A stretch of 64,000 nucleotides of DNA from Ulota crispa (GCA_963920765.1 OY987250.1:1364001-1428000), one strand, 5' to 3'; shown: positions 11,578-24,202, counted from the first letter of the stretch. The notes: generated by a model from the sequence alone, not told the origin. Program-made: numbers and translations.

Positions 11578-12842
11578 TCAAGCCGATTGATTCTTTCCAT
11601 GCATCGATGTATCGATGACCGTGCTAAGGAGGGCACAGGCTGAGACCAAATTTGCTGCACTGATAGTACTGAATGGGCACAGATGGGGACTATGGGAGAA
11701 TTGGTGCCACAACCTGTTCGCCATATCATACGCCACGAACCGGCCCACGTCGGAGGTAAATAAGATGGATGATGCACACCCGATGGGCGAGTCAAAATGT
11801 TCAAAGTTTATCCCGCCCCAACCAGGCTTGGGGTTTAAATCGTACTGGACAAGCCAATGTAGCAACGCCGTTGGCATCTTCACAAGACTTTGGCACTCAT
11901 CTGGGAAGACTTCCAGAATCTCCAAGTATTCGTGCTCCCTATTCTGGCCATCCGAAACAAACCTATGCACACAAAAGAGTCGGCCCTGGCTCACCACCAA
12001 TTCAAGGATACTCTTGTGGGAGTCCTCGTCGCCGTCGCCAAAGACCGGTTCAGCAAAATTCAGTTTGGAACCTACACCTGTTGTCTTGTCAAACTTGATC
12101 AAGTAGGGCTTCCCCTCAGTTACGTAAAGTTGGTACAGGGCGTTCTTGATATTCACCAACCCGGATAGCACGTGCCATCTCTCCGGAGAAGGCACGTTGG
12201 TGTTCACCACACTCCTCCATTTGCCGGTCTTCGACTCAAAAACATCCATGCGATGGGTTTGGTAGTGGTCCTCCATCGGATGTAACACCAATATCACGTA
12301 ACTCATGGAGATCGTGTCTGTGGACATAACCACGGTGTGGTATGGACCCAGAACCTTCAACGATGGAATTACCTTCGCAGCCTTTAGTATTGGATTACAG
12401 ACAATGAGGGAGTAGTCCTGCCTATTGCCATACCATCCAAAGAGGAGGCCTCCGTCGGCGGCTAAGATTTTCCTCTCCTTGCCGGTAATGCTGTCACACC
12501 TTGCTGGAGTCGCCAGGAAGTCGTAGTTCAGCAAGAAGACTCTCCTGTTGGTCACATCCAGACTCTCCTGTTGGTCACATCCAGGACCTTCCAATCTCCA
12601 AGAGAATTGCCAGGCTGCATCAATTCCATCGATTTCATGAGGACAGACCACTGCTCCGATTGCATGAGGACAAACTCTTCTGTCGGGGAGGCGAGGGCCT
12701 GTCGTGCTGCAAAGTCACTCTCGGTTAGCAAGGCGTTCCATTTCCATTTCTTGCATACAGCTTGAAAGCGGCACAGAGATGCCATGGGCAGGCGCGGCAG
12801 CACATTGAATACAAGTATCTCCTCAGGAAGTTCTCTACACAT
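11578..12842 (-). pseudogene. F-box protein gene disrupted by a 23-bp tandem duplication
   Basis: Proteins of this kind are the substrate receptors of SCF ubiquitin ligases. Reading from the ATG at 12842, an F-box follows at once (ELPEEILVFNVLPRLP, then LCRFQAVCKKW). After ~90 residues the frame reaches a stop just past DVTNRRV. The following ~345 codons, in another frame, continue as a plausible F-box-associated/kelch-like region (for example FESKTGKWRSVV and ILEVFPDECQ) to the stop at 11578. The break coincides with a perfect 23-bp unit present twice (12538-12560 and 12561-12583); with one copy the two parts are in frame, giving ~410 residues. A 5' UTR intron is likely (donor near 13567, acceptor near 12945). 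The F-box assignment is firm; substrate unknown. Confidence 0.82.
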
Positions 12843-14053
12843 ATGCTTGAGATGTGAAGCTGCGCTTGTCACGATCGCTTCTCCTTCTGCGCTTCAGTTT
12901 CCTCGACAACAATTCCGTAGTACCTTGTGCCTTGGATGACAGCCTGTGCACAGAAACAATGGATGTCACAATCTTGACTTGCAAGGTCCAAGGTTCAATT
13001 TCAATTGCAACACTAAAAATACTGCTCTAGACAAGCATAGCTATTGAATTTGCCAACTTCGCCAATGTACTCCATTCACTGCTGGCAGACATCGAAATCC
13101 AATCTCTCAAACGAATCAACATCTAAACCCTAAAACGTGCAAACTCAAAAACCAGAACACAAAAAAACCTTCTCAAAGCCGCCTCATCATACTGAAGTTA
13201 ATTAACATCACAAACGATTCAATAGTTTAACCCTAAAATGCGCACATTCAAAAAACGAAAGCACACAACAACTTCTGAAAAGAAATCTCGTCAACTTAAA
13301 ATCAAACTTTCTCGAAATGACTCCGCAGCTTGTCTCTGGAATCCAGAAAACTCTAAAACCAAAACACAAAACCGAACATCATACTACAATCACAAAGACC
13401 TCTGCTCATAGAAACAATTTCAAAACTTAGTGATACTTTGCATTCTGTCTAACATATGAAAACCCTAATAAAATTATAATTGTAGCGTAGCAAGCGCCAA
13501 CCGCTAGCTAAAAACCTAAAAAAACTAAAAGAACATAACGCTAGTTCTGTACACCGACATTACCTCTACGACGGATATAACCAAAGCTCAAAGGCGACCT
13601 AAACCCTAAACGCAAGAGATGCAGCAGAGAGAGAAAGACGAGACTGCCACAGAGCGTTACTCAAACCCTAAAGTGCTTCTCTACCTCAAGATCGGGATGG
13701 ATGCCAACTCTGCAACTACCGGCTTGGGCTCCGGCTCCAAAACGAGAAGCTCGACAAGTGAATTGAGTGTAGTGAGTCCCTGTAGGTCGCTCCCCGCCGC
13801 TAGAATTTGAATGCCGGCAAGGAGCGTTGCTCGGTCGCCAGGAAGGATATCTCCGCCTCGAGAGTCGAGAGTGCGTGCGAGACGACAAGCCGACGAAGCT
13901 TAGTGCGGGCCAGGCTTCAGACAGACGTCTACAGACAGACTCTCGTCCACGTCGTCGTCGTCGTCCGCTTCTCGTCGGAGCTGCCAGATACGCGACGAAA
14001 AGCTGACGGCCAGGGTCACATTCTTCGTCCGTTGCCATCCGTCCGACAGACTA
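12843..14053 (-). promoter_or_regulatory. 5' leader and promoter region of the F-box locus
   Basis: A GC-rich island at about 13640-14040 contains overlapping frames on both strands but none with a recognisable protein. On the minus strand a donor-like GAG|GTAATG near 13567 and an acceptor TGTGCACAG near 12945 suggest a leader intron. The short stop-free stretch after that acceptor has no upstream ATG in frame. Confidence 0.4.
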
Positions 14054-14408
14054 AGGTAGAAATTACATACACGGTTAAAATAAGGCACTTTAGCCTGTAA
14101 GATATGGGGAATTTCTTGAGAAGCTAAGCTCAATCTGTGGAGAAACAAGGATAAGGAAGAGTGCAAAAAAAAGAACTTAGAATGAATATTTTATGCAATT
14201 AAATGTGAATTTAGGGTCTAGACTGATTCTGGTTTCATAGGTGCACCTTAAATGGTTACCTCTAGAACCTTGCTCCAAAACAAGTTTGAACCAATCAAAT
14301 GCAAGGAAAGAGCATCTTTCTGAAATCTTTTCAAAACCACCTCTTGTTAGTTCAAGAACACTCTGCTTTGCCATTATTGGGCAATACCTGTTTATGGTAT
14401 TTCTACCT
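14054..14408. mobile_element. AGGT/TA element
   Basis: The left end AGGTAGAAATTACATACACG and the right end, which reads AGGTAGAAATACCATAAACA on the other strand, are each flanked by TA. It is 355 bp, non-coding, and lies just upstream of the F-box leader. Confidence 0.8.
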
Positions 14409-14508
14409 TAGTGCCCCACTACAAATCTGGAAACCGGATGACTGTCGTTGCATGTTTCTCATCCAACCCAACAATTAATGAGAGTAGTTTCAATCAGCGT
14501 TTCCTTTT

Positions 14509-14940
14509 GGGGAAGTTACAAATAGGGGCATGAAAACGTAAAATATTACAGATAGGGGCGTAGTTTCAAAAAATTTACAAATAAGGGCACAATTTCAAAA
14601 AAATTGTGTCTTTTTGTAATTTTTTTTTGGTTTGGACATTGGTTGATTTAGATACAACGTAGTAATTGTTAACTAACTTCCAAAAAATTTAAAAATTTCC
14701 AAAAATTGCCATCCACTTTACTAAAATTTCATTATTTAGGCTTGGTTTGGAGAGACTTTTAAGTTTTTAGAAAATTAGCTAACATTTCATGTGATGTGTC
14801 TAAATCAACCAATGTCCAAACCAAAAAAAATTACAAAAAATCACAATTTTTTTGAAATCCTGCCTCTATTTGTAATTATTTTGAAATTACACCCCTATTT
14901 ATAATATTTATATTTTCATGCCCCTATTTGTAATTTCCCC
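14509..14940. mobile_element. Foldback MITE, GGGGAAGTTACAAATAGGGG ends
   Basis: Arms of roughly 130 bases are imperfect reverse complements, starting GGGGAAGTTACAAATAGGGG and ending with its complement at 14940. Within each arm a TTACAAATAGGGGC-like word recurs three times. The flanks (TTCCTTTT and CTTCTTTT) could be a decayed target duplication. Confidence 0.7.
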
Positions 14941-15793
14941 CTTCTTTTTTGTTTGATGGATTGTTGCATACGAAGAAGTCAATGTATCAATGTCAAAATT
15001 AACTCAAAACTCATTATTGCGATTTCATCACTTTAGTGTACATTATATTCATACAATTTCTATTTTTAATATTAACGTTCAAGTGTATAGGGAGGTGGGC
15101 TTTTGCTTCTCAAAAAAAATATGTACATAATTATGAACCCGTCTTTTAATGTCTCAAAACTGAAAAATTGCAATAGAGTTTTTAAGAAAAATCAATTGCA
15201 TGCAACACATTAATAACCGTCATGAAGCTTTAAAGATACAATATGAAGATTACAATGATCATACATTGATCAAATTGTCAAAATGAGTTGCTTAAAAGGA
15301 ATTAGCATTTGTCAAATTCAAAATTATTTACAAAAGAGTGTGCAAGACTTTAAATTCCTGAATTCAAGAAAGTTTAACCCCTAAAGGACCAAGAAATTTC
15401 TTTTTTTTTCTACACCTTGCAGTATTGTAAAACTTAAAAGCTTGAAATCACTTGCATTTTAGTGAAATATATGTATTTCAAAAGCATTTATAATCATAAT
15501 TTGAAAGTGTTTATGATTTTCTACATCACACAAAATTGCTACACTGAGTATTGCGTTTAGGTTGCCCCACATTAATTTCATGACATTTAGATAATTATTG
15601 TTGCTACAAGTAATTTCCATCAATAATTACAATAAGAAGCAATTTTTTAAAATCATGCCAACAACAATGATGTTGTGGAAAAATAAAATAGGGGCATCCA
15701 CGTAGTAAACCATGTGAAATCCTAGATTGTCGATACCAAAGTTTTAACTCCTCAAATAAAGTGTTCTCTCAATTTTCTTCCTACAATCATACT
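14941..15793. other. Intergenic, no gene seen
   Basis: The region is AT-rich. A ~50-base segment starting ACACCTTGCAGTATTGTAA at 15412 recurs at 20711, an undefined dispersed repeat. Confidence 0.5.
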
Positions 15794-17182
15794 TCAATCT
15801 ACATCAACCTTTGTCCATTTCAACTTTTCCACTGTGCTTGGCTTTCTTGTTATAATTTTGTCCAAACTGGTCACTGATGGTTTGTTTCCAAGGTCACAAG
15901 AGTGTCCTTTTTCATTTGCTTTGCAAGCCAAATGTTTCAACCACAATGTTGGGCACACCACAAATAAATCAAGAGTGCTTTTTTGCATGCTGCCATTGGT
16001 TTTATGAGGATCAAAAATGGCTTCTTGCTCCTCCAAGGGGAATGTCAAAACAAATTGGCATATTAAATGCAGGATATTTGCATCCTCTTCAAAATTTGAA
16101 GATATCAAAATCCAAATCCACTACCGAAACAAAGCAAGCCGTAGTTCAAGTGTCAAGAATAAGCACCCATTGAGAACATCTTGGATGATTGTGCTTATGA
16201 ATAGAGCCCAATTTCTCTCGGCTTCTTGCAAGTGAGAACTGCTTTGGAGCTTTGCCAGTAGCAAGGGTGACATGTTTTGCTTTGCTATCAAAGTCTTAGC
16301 CACCTCTTGTGCATTGTTTAGGAATCGCAAGTTGTTATACAAGTAAGTAAATTGCAATAACATTCTGTCCATGAGGTTCATAGCGCAAGATTCTTGACCT
16401 TCTTGCCGACATTCTTGCAGAACTGAAATCCACAAGAAGTCCAACTCTTCTTTAAGAACATAGACTACTATCCGTTGATTCTCTGAATTGCTTATGGTTG
16501 TTCTGAGTATGCGTCGCAGCATTCGGTGATTGTGTTCTCTCGCTACCAAAGTTGAGCAATTCATGGAATTCTTCACTGCATGGCCCAATACTAGCTCAAA
16601 GGAATTCTCTTTGTTAAACTCCAAGCGCTTGTCCAAGTCAGTCGTCATTTGCCAAGATAATTGCTTTGAATCTAGAAAAGTGCAAATTTGGTTCTTGTTC
16701 ATGTGGGACCAAGGCGCTGATGCTGCAAGGTACATCACACCAATCTCCAAGAGTTGAGAAAACTCAATTTGGGACGCGACCACAAGGAGTTGGAGGCATT
16801 TGGTCACGCTAGAAATGGGAAGTATATAAGGAAAATTGCATATGGAATTGAAACAATCCTTATAGAATTGAATCTCTGTTAGAACTTCAAGGTGACATTT
16901 TGTTGAAGAAGTTTGTGTCCACGTGGAGCTCATGCACCTATCAAAGTAGCTATTGCATTTTTGTAATTTGCAAGAATCCATGTTGATTTCATATAACGGA
17001 ATCTCGATTGAATAGGAGGTTTGATCTCGCTTCCATTTCTTTGCCAAGTCAACACCATTATCTTGCTCAAGCTCATCATTAGGCTTGAGAGACATTGGAT
17101 TCATGAAACAAATTGTGATCACATTGCACGGATTGCTAATGTTTTCCGGATTTTTTGGGGATTGAATGCTTGTCGTCATCAT
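15794..17182 (-). pseudogene. Decayed BTB/POZ-domain protein gene
   Basis: From the ATG at 17182, 353 codons run to a TAG at 16121-16123. Residues ~60-165 resemble the plant BTB/POZ group in which the domain is followed by a helical region. The sequence reads SYFDRCMSSTW, then FYKDCFNSICNFPYILPISS, then LQLLVVASQIEFSQLLEIGV and APWSH. After the stop the same frame resumes with EDANILHLICQFVLTFPLEEQ, which fits the conserved C-terminal part of that group. Between them (16085-16175) the better-looking coding moves to another frame, and a further shift is likely near 15960. Two or more lesions point to a pseudogene. Such proteins are usually adaptors for CUL3 ubiquitin ligases; that role is family knowledge only. 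Confidence 0.6.
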
Positions 17183-18764
17183 CCTCCAAATATGTGTTTT
17201 TTGTTTTAATCGATTTAAAAATATATGTATGCTTTTATTAATCTTAAAATTGCTACTATAAAATTATTCTTGGCACCTGCTATGTATTTGAACTGGTCAG
17301 TTTAAAATAGGATTTATTTAGTACCCGCCTAGAAAAAAATGATGAATTTACCTATTTGATGTGTATAAATTTCTAAGTGTGATTCAAAAAACAACCGATA
17401 TATATATTTGCATGTGTAGAATTAGACAACTTGATTCCTTCTTATACCTATATTTTGAAGATTGTTTACTTTGTTGCAAAGTTAGTCTTTTACTTTTTTG
17501 TAAAAGTTGATTTCTCATTAGTAGATTCTTTGCAAAAAAAAAAGTAAAAAAAAAAGGTTTCCCACATCAGCCATAATCCACGTACTCACAGTCTTGTCTT
17601 GCCCGCTTGTCAGCAACTAAATGCATGGGCTTTGCGGAACACTTGCTTTAATTTAGATACAGATATTGTGAAGGACAATTTCTTTGTTTAGAAAAGAAAT
17701 ATGTCTGTGGCAGAGCAGAAGTGGCTCACAAAGAAGCTCTTATCTGCCATTCCTTGAGTCACCGCACAGTGATGCTTTCAATTTTTTTTTGCAATTTTTT
17801 TACTTTTTGTTTTGTTTTTCACATCTTTGATTGTTGCTTAGCTTGCATGGAAAATCAACACACAATCATGTGAGCCAAACTCTGAAGCCTTTTTGTGGTT
17901 CAATCATACAAATGTAGTGGATGCGCAATTGGTTGCTGCTTCTCCACAAGCATTGGATCACGCATTGGTGAAGACATTTTTCAACGTTCTTAAACCCTAA
18001 TTGCACGTGTTGAGCTATTGATATGTATGTTTTGACCTTGATCCTTGGAGAAATTTCATTTCTGACTTCTGGTGATCATTTGCTCGTATGATGTTTCAAC
18101 TGTGCATTTTCCATGCCCTTCATCATTCAAGGCAAACTTTTGTGAACTTCTATCTATTAGTTTCAAGAATTCTTCACATTTTCCCTATGATTATTTAAAA
18201 ATTAGTTTATGGTTTTCTCTGCATTCTACTATTCACATAGAAGGAATTTTTGAACATTTATATGTATTTCATCTATGGTTTTCCCCTTAGGGGTAGTTGC
18301 AAGAATGACCTGCCAGTTTTGTCTCAAACACCCTTAAAATTGGTAATACTATGTAGTACTATGAGCTTTTGAAATAATCTTTTTTTAAATAAAACAAAAT
18401 ATGGAAAATTTGTGAAGCATTTAAAATAGCATACTCATGAAAATTCAAACCTAGAAACAATTTATTCTAAAAATTATACACAAAACAAAATCACCATCAA
18501 AAAGCCAATTTCTTTCTTGCTTTTTAGAAAATAGTTAAAAATATTTCAAAAAATAAAAATAAAAATAAAAAATGGCCATTTGAGAACCTATTAAACACAT
18601 TCACATGATACAATTGCTTTGCTGAGGAATTTCTTTGTATTTTGCCAATGAAGGTAGATTGGATGCCCACTTTGAGACAATGTAGATGCCATGGAATTTA
18701 TAATTTTGCAAAACCCTTTGACAAGTGCATGTAAGCATGCTCCATAAAAAACATCCCTAATTTA
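17183..18764. other. Intergenic, no gene seen
   Basis: Very AT-rich, with poly-A and poly-T runs. I saw no exon-like frame or clear inverted repeat. Confidence 0.5.
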
Positions 18765-19518
18765 TAGGGTGAATGCATGGTTGAGTGGCTCAAAATCATG
18801 TCACACTATAAAAAACTGCATACATCTAATTTTCAAATGCCTAAAAGGTACATTGGAAATTTTCAAAAAAAAAAAAAAATCCACTGTAGAGACTTAGACT
18901 TCATTGTAACTACAATAATGTTGTTTAGTTTCTTTTTTAGCATTTTATGGAGGTGTAGAGGACTTTTGAAAAAACATGAGTGGGACAATTCTACTATCAG
19001 CAAGTTTTTCAAGGACTTTTTAAAGATGGTTTAGTTATTTAAGAGAATACAAAGGACTATAATTCTAGTGGGTATTTGGGTAAAATTTTAAGAAATTATA
19101 ATCTTGTTTTGTAAATGTGTATAGAATGTTTGCAAAGGACTTTTTAATGCCTTTTTTAACCTTGGATTTTACAAAGTCCTTTTCTCCTTTGTCTTTTATT
19201 TTTTTTCAACTTGAATATTTTTCTGAGTTCTAGGACGGCTTTTAGCAATAAGGACTTTTTGATTAACTTTGATTGATTTAAGTCTAAGCCCTAGAACACA
19301 GCTTGCAGTGGGTAATTTCAAAAAGAACAAATCCGGAAACATCAGACCGTTGGATTGAGTTTATAAGTCCATTGTAGACATGAAGAGGCCACTTAGCCAC
19401 TAAACACTTGATGCAATTACAAGCTAACTCTTGAATCAAAATCCCTAAACCCACTCAAGGGACTTTGAGGACAAGGACTTTTGCCAAAATTGAGCCACTC
19501 AACCATGCATCTACCCTA
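18765..19518. mobile_element. Non-autonomous element with ~30-bp inverted ends, TA target
   Basis: The left end TAGGGTGAATGCATGGTTGA continues to GTGGCTCAA, and the right end carries its complement, ending CATCTACCCTA at 19518. TA flanks both sides. The interior of ~750 bp has several AGGACTTTT words and no protein coding of note. Confidence 0.65.
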
Positions 19519-22500
19519 TAGCCCTAGAAAATCTTTTTTGGACCCAAAATAGTACTAAAAACCCCCAAAATGACAAAGGTAGACACCTATTTGGGGGCTG
19601 CTTAAAAATAGCAAAGTGATTTTAAAAAACACCAAAAAATCACTAAACGTCAAAAACTTGCATGTTCATGTTACCCTAAAAGGACAAGTCAATATGACTT
19701 CTTTTACAAAAGTTACAAGCAGAAAACAAGGCACAGAAGGTGAGGGAGATAGAATGTAGTACAAGTTATTCTTGTAGTGACACATGTCACATTTCCCGAT
19801 TACAACATATTTTCCCTACATTTTGTATTATACCCTGGGAGTTCATATGGAAATTCCTATAGAGAAATGGAGAAGAATTTTCTATGATTTTGTAGTGGTT
19901 TTTGATGTGAAGCATCAATGAAAAAGGCTGAGATTCTGGATGCTCCAATCGGAATAGGCTTTGGGTGGAGAACGCTTCAATTGATAGCTTGAATCTTTTG
20001 TTGTTTCCGTTCCAGCCCAATCTCAAACAAAAAGTCTCGAATCTCAAGATTCTCAAGTACTGCCTGGATTGGAGAACTTTTTTTGAACTTGTTTTGCAAG
20101 GCAGGGTACCAGGGATAGCAAAGCAACAGAAAAATTACTTCTCTTTCTGAGGTTTGTGTGGATCTAAGTCAGAGCTACTAAAATTTATGACTTAGGTTTT
20201 GGCGCTTAAACATCAAATAACTTGCGAATTTCGACACAATTTTTTAAACCAAAGTTTGTTTGGGACCTAGCTTTTGACTATGTTTGGCTAAGAGAAAAAA
20301 TCATTGACAATAAGCTGTTTCAGGAGGCTATTCATTTTGTAACTCCTAGGAGTAGCTTTTGAGGTGCCCCTGCTAGTATTGTATAGTGGGTTAGTTTCCC
20401 TGCTTGCAATAAATGCAATCGCCATAGCTTAAACATATCAACGCATTCTATGCGTTAATATGAATAGTTATGTATGAAATCTAATTGCTATAAGAAGTAT
20501 GGTTTTTCAGTATTTAAATGTACAATGTTTTTTGGAGTGTTTATAAAGTTATGTTTGCGTTAATGATATTGCATAAGTTTATTATATGCGGAAGTCAAAT
20601 ATGTGAACCTTTCATCTTTGATTGATCAAGTTTGTCAGAGTAGCAATACAAATCCATCTTGCTTGTATTGATTGAATAAAAATTTAACCTGTACCTATCC
20701 TTTTCAATTCTCTTACACCTTGCAGTATTGTAAGATTCAAAAGCTTGAATTCACTTGCATTTTTGAACTTTGTTGGAGGGCATTGTATTGCTGCTTTTCC
20801 TAGTCTGTGAGCAGTTTTGGAATGCAGTTTGGAAGAAATGAGAGGGGATCAAGTTCAGTTCAAATATTTACCTTATTTTTCAGTAATAATTTTTTTTGGT
20901 CAATGCTAGTAAATATTGTAAGGAGTGTTTTCATAAATTTTTGCACTTCTATTTTTTTGGTTTTGAGAGTTTGTGAGGGTAGTCTTTTTTTATTTAATTT
21001 TGAGAAGCATTTACAAGGGAAGAATTGAAGAACCACCCTTACTCCTCTCTTGGATCACTTGAGAACCGCCTTTTTCATCATCAAACATTAGTGTTAATGT
21101 CCCTTTTAGGAAGTTCCATAATCATATTACTAAAATCACAAGGACCTTTGTAATATCATATCTTTCCCTTTGTAGTATCACACATCTAATCTTTGGTTAG
21201 TTTTGGATTTTTGTGATTTCACTTTTTTATTGTTATTACCAAATGATTTGAATCATTTGTTACATTGGAGCAATTTTAGATTTCACAATAATTCAAGTAT
21301 TCAAGGAGTCTTTGAGATTTGTAGATTTGATCTAATGGTGAATGCATAGTGAAGTAAGCGTCAACTACTAGTGTGAACTAAATTTATAACCCTAACTCAC
21401 TTGGAGGAGAGAAGCAGAGCTTTTGTGCAAAACATAAGAATTCAATTTTTGAGAAGTTGTTAGGAGGGTACTTTTGAAAATTGGTAAGTGCTAAGATTAA
21501 CATAGGGATTTTACCTCACATGTAAGAAACCTCAATAAACAAACTCTAGGAGTGTCAAGCTCATATTTTGTAAGCCCTGGGTGTTAAGCTCATATTTTGC
21601 CGTGAAGGCTGGAGGGAGCAAACTTGCAGGTTTTAGCCCTCATACGCAAAGTTGCATAACCTTTGTAAGCCTCAGAGCATCTCTAGCCTTGCACTCCAAA
21701 CTAGAAAATACTGGGCCCTGGCCAGCATTCTTTTTATTGGCAAATTTCTGCCTAAATTTTACTTGAAATACCATTTGGCTACCACTACACTATAAAATTC
21801 AGCTCAAAAAGTGGATGAAATTGCCAAGTGTCTCCTTGAGCAAATACAAAGTTTGCCAAATTTTGGATGAAAGTAGTTTATATTAGTAAAGTTCTTGGAT
21901 GAACATGCACACATCATTCATTCAGTCCAATATTAGCCAATTTTTCTTGACTTGCAAGCATTTTGGGGTGCAAGTTGCTCTACCTTGACAAAAGCTTAAA
22001 AAAAACACTAGCCCTAGCTAGGTTGGTCTCAAAAGTGAGATTCAACTTTGACTAGTCCAACGGAATATTTTGGCAGGCCTTGCCAAGTTCTCCCTTTGAG
22101 ACGCTAGACTTTAGAATAGCTCAATTGGTGACTCCAACACTCTCAAAGTGGATGAAATGTGATGAGGGCCCTCTCAAAAACCTCTCTTGACACTGTGTCT
22201 TGCCGTGTCTAGCAAGGGCCCTTCAAGCCACTACATTCACTATTCACCTTAAGTTTAGTGAGCTTTATCCTCTACTTTCCTTGATAGGTGGTTGATTGTT
22301 TATCTATGGGGCGTGTTGGAGTGTGAGGCCTCCTTTTTGAAGAGCATGGGTGGAGATCTAGTGACTTGAGGGCCCGTCAAAATAGATGGAAAACTTTGAA
22401 AGAGCCCAGATCGGTGGAGGTGCCAGTTGCCTCAAATTTTCACGAATAACTTGTAGTCCCTCCAGATTTACTCAAATGGGGAGGAGACAGCAAAGCACTC

Positions 22501-22541
22501 GTTTGCCAAAAAAAAGAAAACCTTGCTCTCAATGTCTACTA
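19519..22541. other. Intergenic, repeat-bearing
   Basis: No gene was recognised. About 21720-22010 is a copy of a dispersed ~280-bp sequence (GTGGATGAAATTGCCAA, then GGTGCAAGTTGCTCTACCTTG) that also occurs, interrupted, at 45405-46080. A ~35-base direct repeat containing AAGCTCATATTTTG lies at about 21555-21600. Confidence 0.5.
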
Positions 22542-22774
22542 AGGTAGGTTTACACAACATCGATTGTCAACCTAATGCCGTTCAAATGTAGGCTGTCAGT
22601 TCATTTTAGAACTCAGATCTAGACCCAACCAAGATTCTCACCTTATCTTCTAAGATTTTAAAAATTTTAGAAGATAAGGTGAGAATCTTGGTTGGGTCTA
22701 GATCTGAGTTCTAAAATGAACTGACAGCCTACATTTGAACGGCATTAGGTTGACAATCGGTGCTGTGTATACCT
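22542..22774. mobile_element. Near-perfect 233-bp palindrome with AGGT ends
   Basis: The arms from 22561 and to 22759 are essentially exact reverse complements around a short AT-rich centre near 22655-22665. The outer 18-20 bases on each side pair with a few mismatches and begin AGGTAGGTTTACACA. The left flank is TA; the right is not. Transcribed, it would form a long hairpin. End sequence ties it to the AGGT/TA family. Confidence 0.8.
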
Positions 22775-22847
22775 ACATTATAAATCTCACGCGCTTGATT
22801 ATAGACTTAGGTTCTATTCTTGCAATTTGATCTCTTTTTTTTTGTAA

Positions 22848-23060
22848 GGTGAACTGCTTGGACATTAATTATTATTTTGGCACTGAGTTGTCTGGGGGCA
22901 AGGTGCAAGTTGGGGTGTACGGTGAACTGGTTGGACATTAATTATTATTTTGGCACTGAGTTGTCTGGGGGCAAGGTGCAAGTTGGGGTGTAAGGTGAAC
23001 CGGTTGGACATTAATTATTATTTTGGCACTGAGTTGTCTGGGGGCAAGGTGCAAGTTGGG
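22848..23060. repeat. Three tandem 73-bp repeats
   Basis: Units start GGTGAACTGCTTGGACATTA at 22848, 22921 and 22994 and differ at only a few positions; the third is cut slightly short. The low divergence suggests recent amplification. Confidence 0.9.
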
Positions 23061-23788
23061 AGCCATGGCCAGTCCTGAACATGAGGGCTCCAGCTTTGTT
23101 GGAGATCCGCTTGGGGCACATAAGCTTAGCGGTGAGAGGTGAAACACAAGGTCAGTGCGAGTCCAAAAGTAGTCGGGAGATCGAGTGAGGGCTGGGAAAG
23201 GTCGAAAGGGATTCTGGAGCGTGAGAGCCGAGGGCTCGGAAGGTGTCGGAGGCAAGTTCTCGGGCGGAAGGACATTCTGTGTGGAACTCAACAACATCTT
23301 CAGCTTTGTTTCCGTTCTGTTTCTCCACCTTGTCCGTAACTGTTTTATTGCAATTGCAAAGTTAAAGGATACTTAGGTAGAGGGTCTTTTGCAAACGACA
23401 GGTTCTACGATTCTGCACTGCAGCGGTATTAGAGTTGCACTGAAATAACAATAGTACAGGATACTTACAATGTACATTATCTCACATTTCATTTCATTTG
23501 ATATATCCAGATGCATGGTTTAGGGTTTCATCATCAACCGTTTTCCAAAGAGCCAAATCTCCAATCTGGAAATATCTAAAGAATCTTCTATCTTGCCTGC
23601 TTTTGTATACAGTCGATCTTAGCAACGTCCTTTGAAGCAGGTCGAATCTCCATAGTAATGAGGCAATAAATGGTCGCTACCACAATAACCTGCAAATAAG
23701 AAAAGAGTAATTGATTTCAAGCAATATACAGAATACTAGAGGAGAGTGACTATTTTTGCCTATCAGAGATACTGCAAAACTGAAAAAA
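23061..23788 (+). other. GC-richer spacer with a possible start exon
   Basis: At 23064 an ATG in strong context opens a short frame, MASPEHEGSSFVGDPLGAHK, that reaches an AGCG|GTGAGA donor-like site. No matching second exon was found, so this may be chance or a gene relic. The rest shows nothing definite. Confidence 0.2.
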
Positions 23789-24202
23789 GGGACGGACTAG
23801 GGAGACACCCCTATAGCCCAACTTATTAAATTGGACCAACTTATTAAATTGGAGATTATTGTTATGTCGAAATAAGAAATAAAATCCAAACAATATTTTA
23901 GCAGACATCTACATTTGTAAGCATAGCAAACACATAACAAATATGTCTCATTTGTGACATGGTCAAGAGTTAAAACTAGTCATTCTTGTTGTTTGTAAGT
24001 TTAACTCTTGATCATGTCACAAATGAGACATATTTATTGTATGTTTACAACGCTTGCAGATGCAAATGTGCCCTAAAATATTGTTTTGTTTTATTTCTTA
24101 TTTCGATAAACAATAATCTCAAATTGAGTAGTTATAGGGATGTCTACCTAGCAATTGGGGGCGTCTCCCTAACAATTGGGGGGTGTCTCCCTAGTCTGTC
24201 CC
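23789..24202. mobile_element. Foldback MITE, GGGACGGACTAGGGAGACAC family, copy 1
   Basis: Arms of about 190 bases pair with each other, and the whole element aligns with 30268-30663. The ends carry the repeated subterminal word CTAGGGAGACAC. It is flanked by A-runs, so the target duplication cannot be read here. Confidence 0.8.

Noticed and set aside
11615-12106. Plus-strand frames of 109-163 codons opposite the F-box gene
   Set aside because: They are reverse-strand shadows of the F-box coding sequence.
12867-12945. Stop-free exon-like segment (AVIQGTRYYGIVVEETEAQK) before the F-box start
   Set aside because: It follows a good acceptor but has no ATG in frame before an upstream TGA and ends in TGA before the F-box ATG; treated as 5' UTR.
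13661-14038. 125-codon minus-strand frame in a GC-rich island
   Set aside because: Arg-rich, low-complexity and not connected by splice sites to a recognisable coding exon; more likely 5' leader or promoter.
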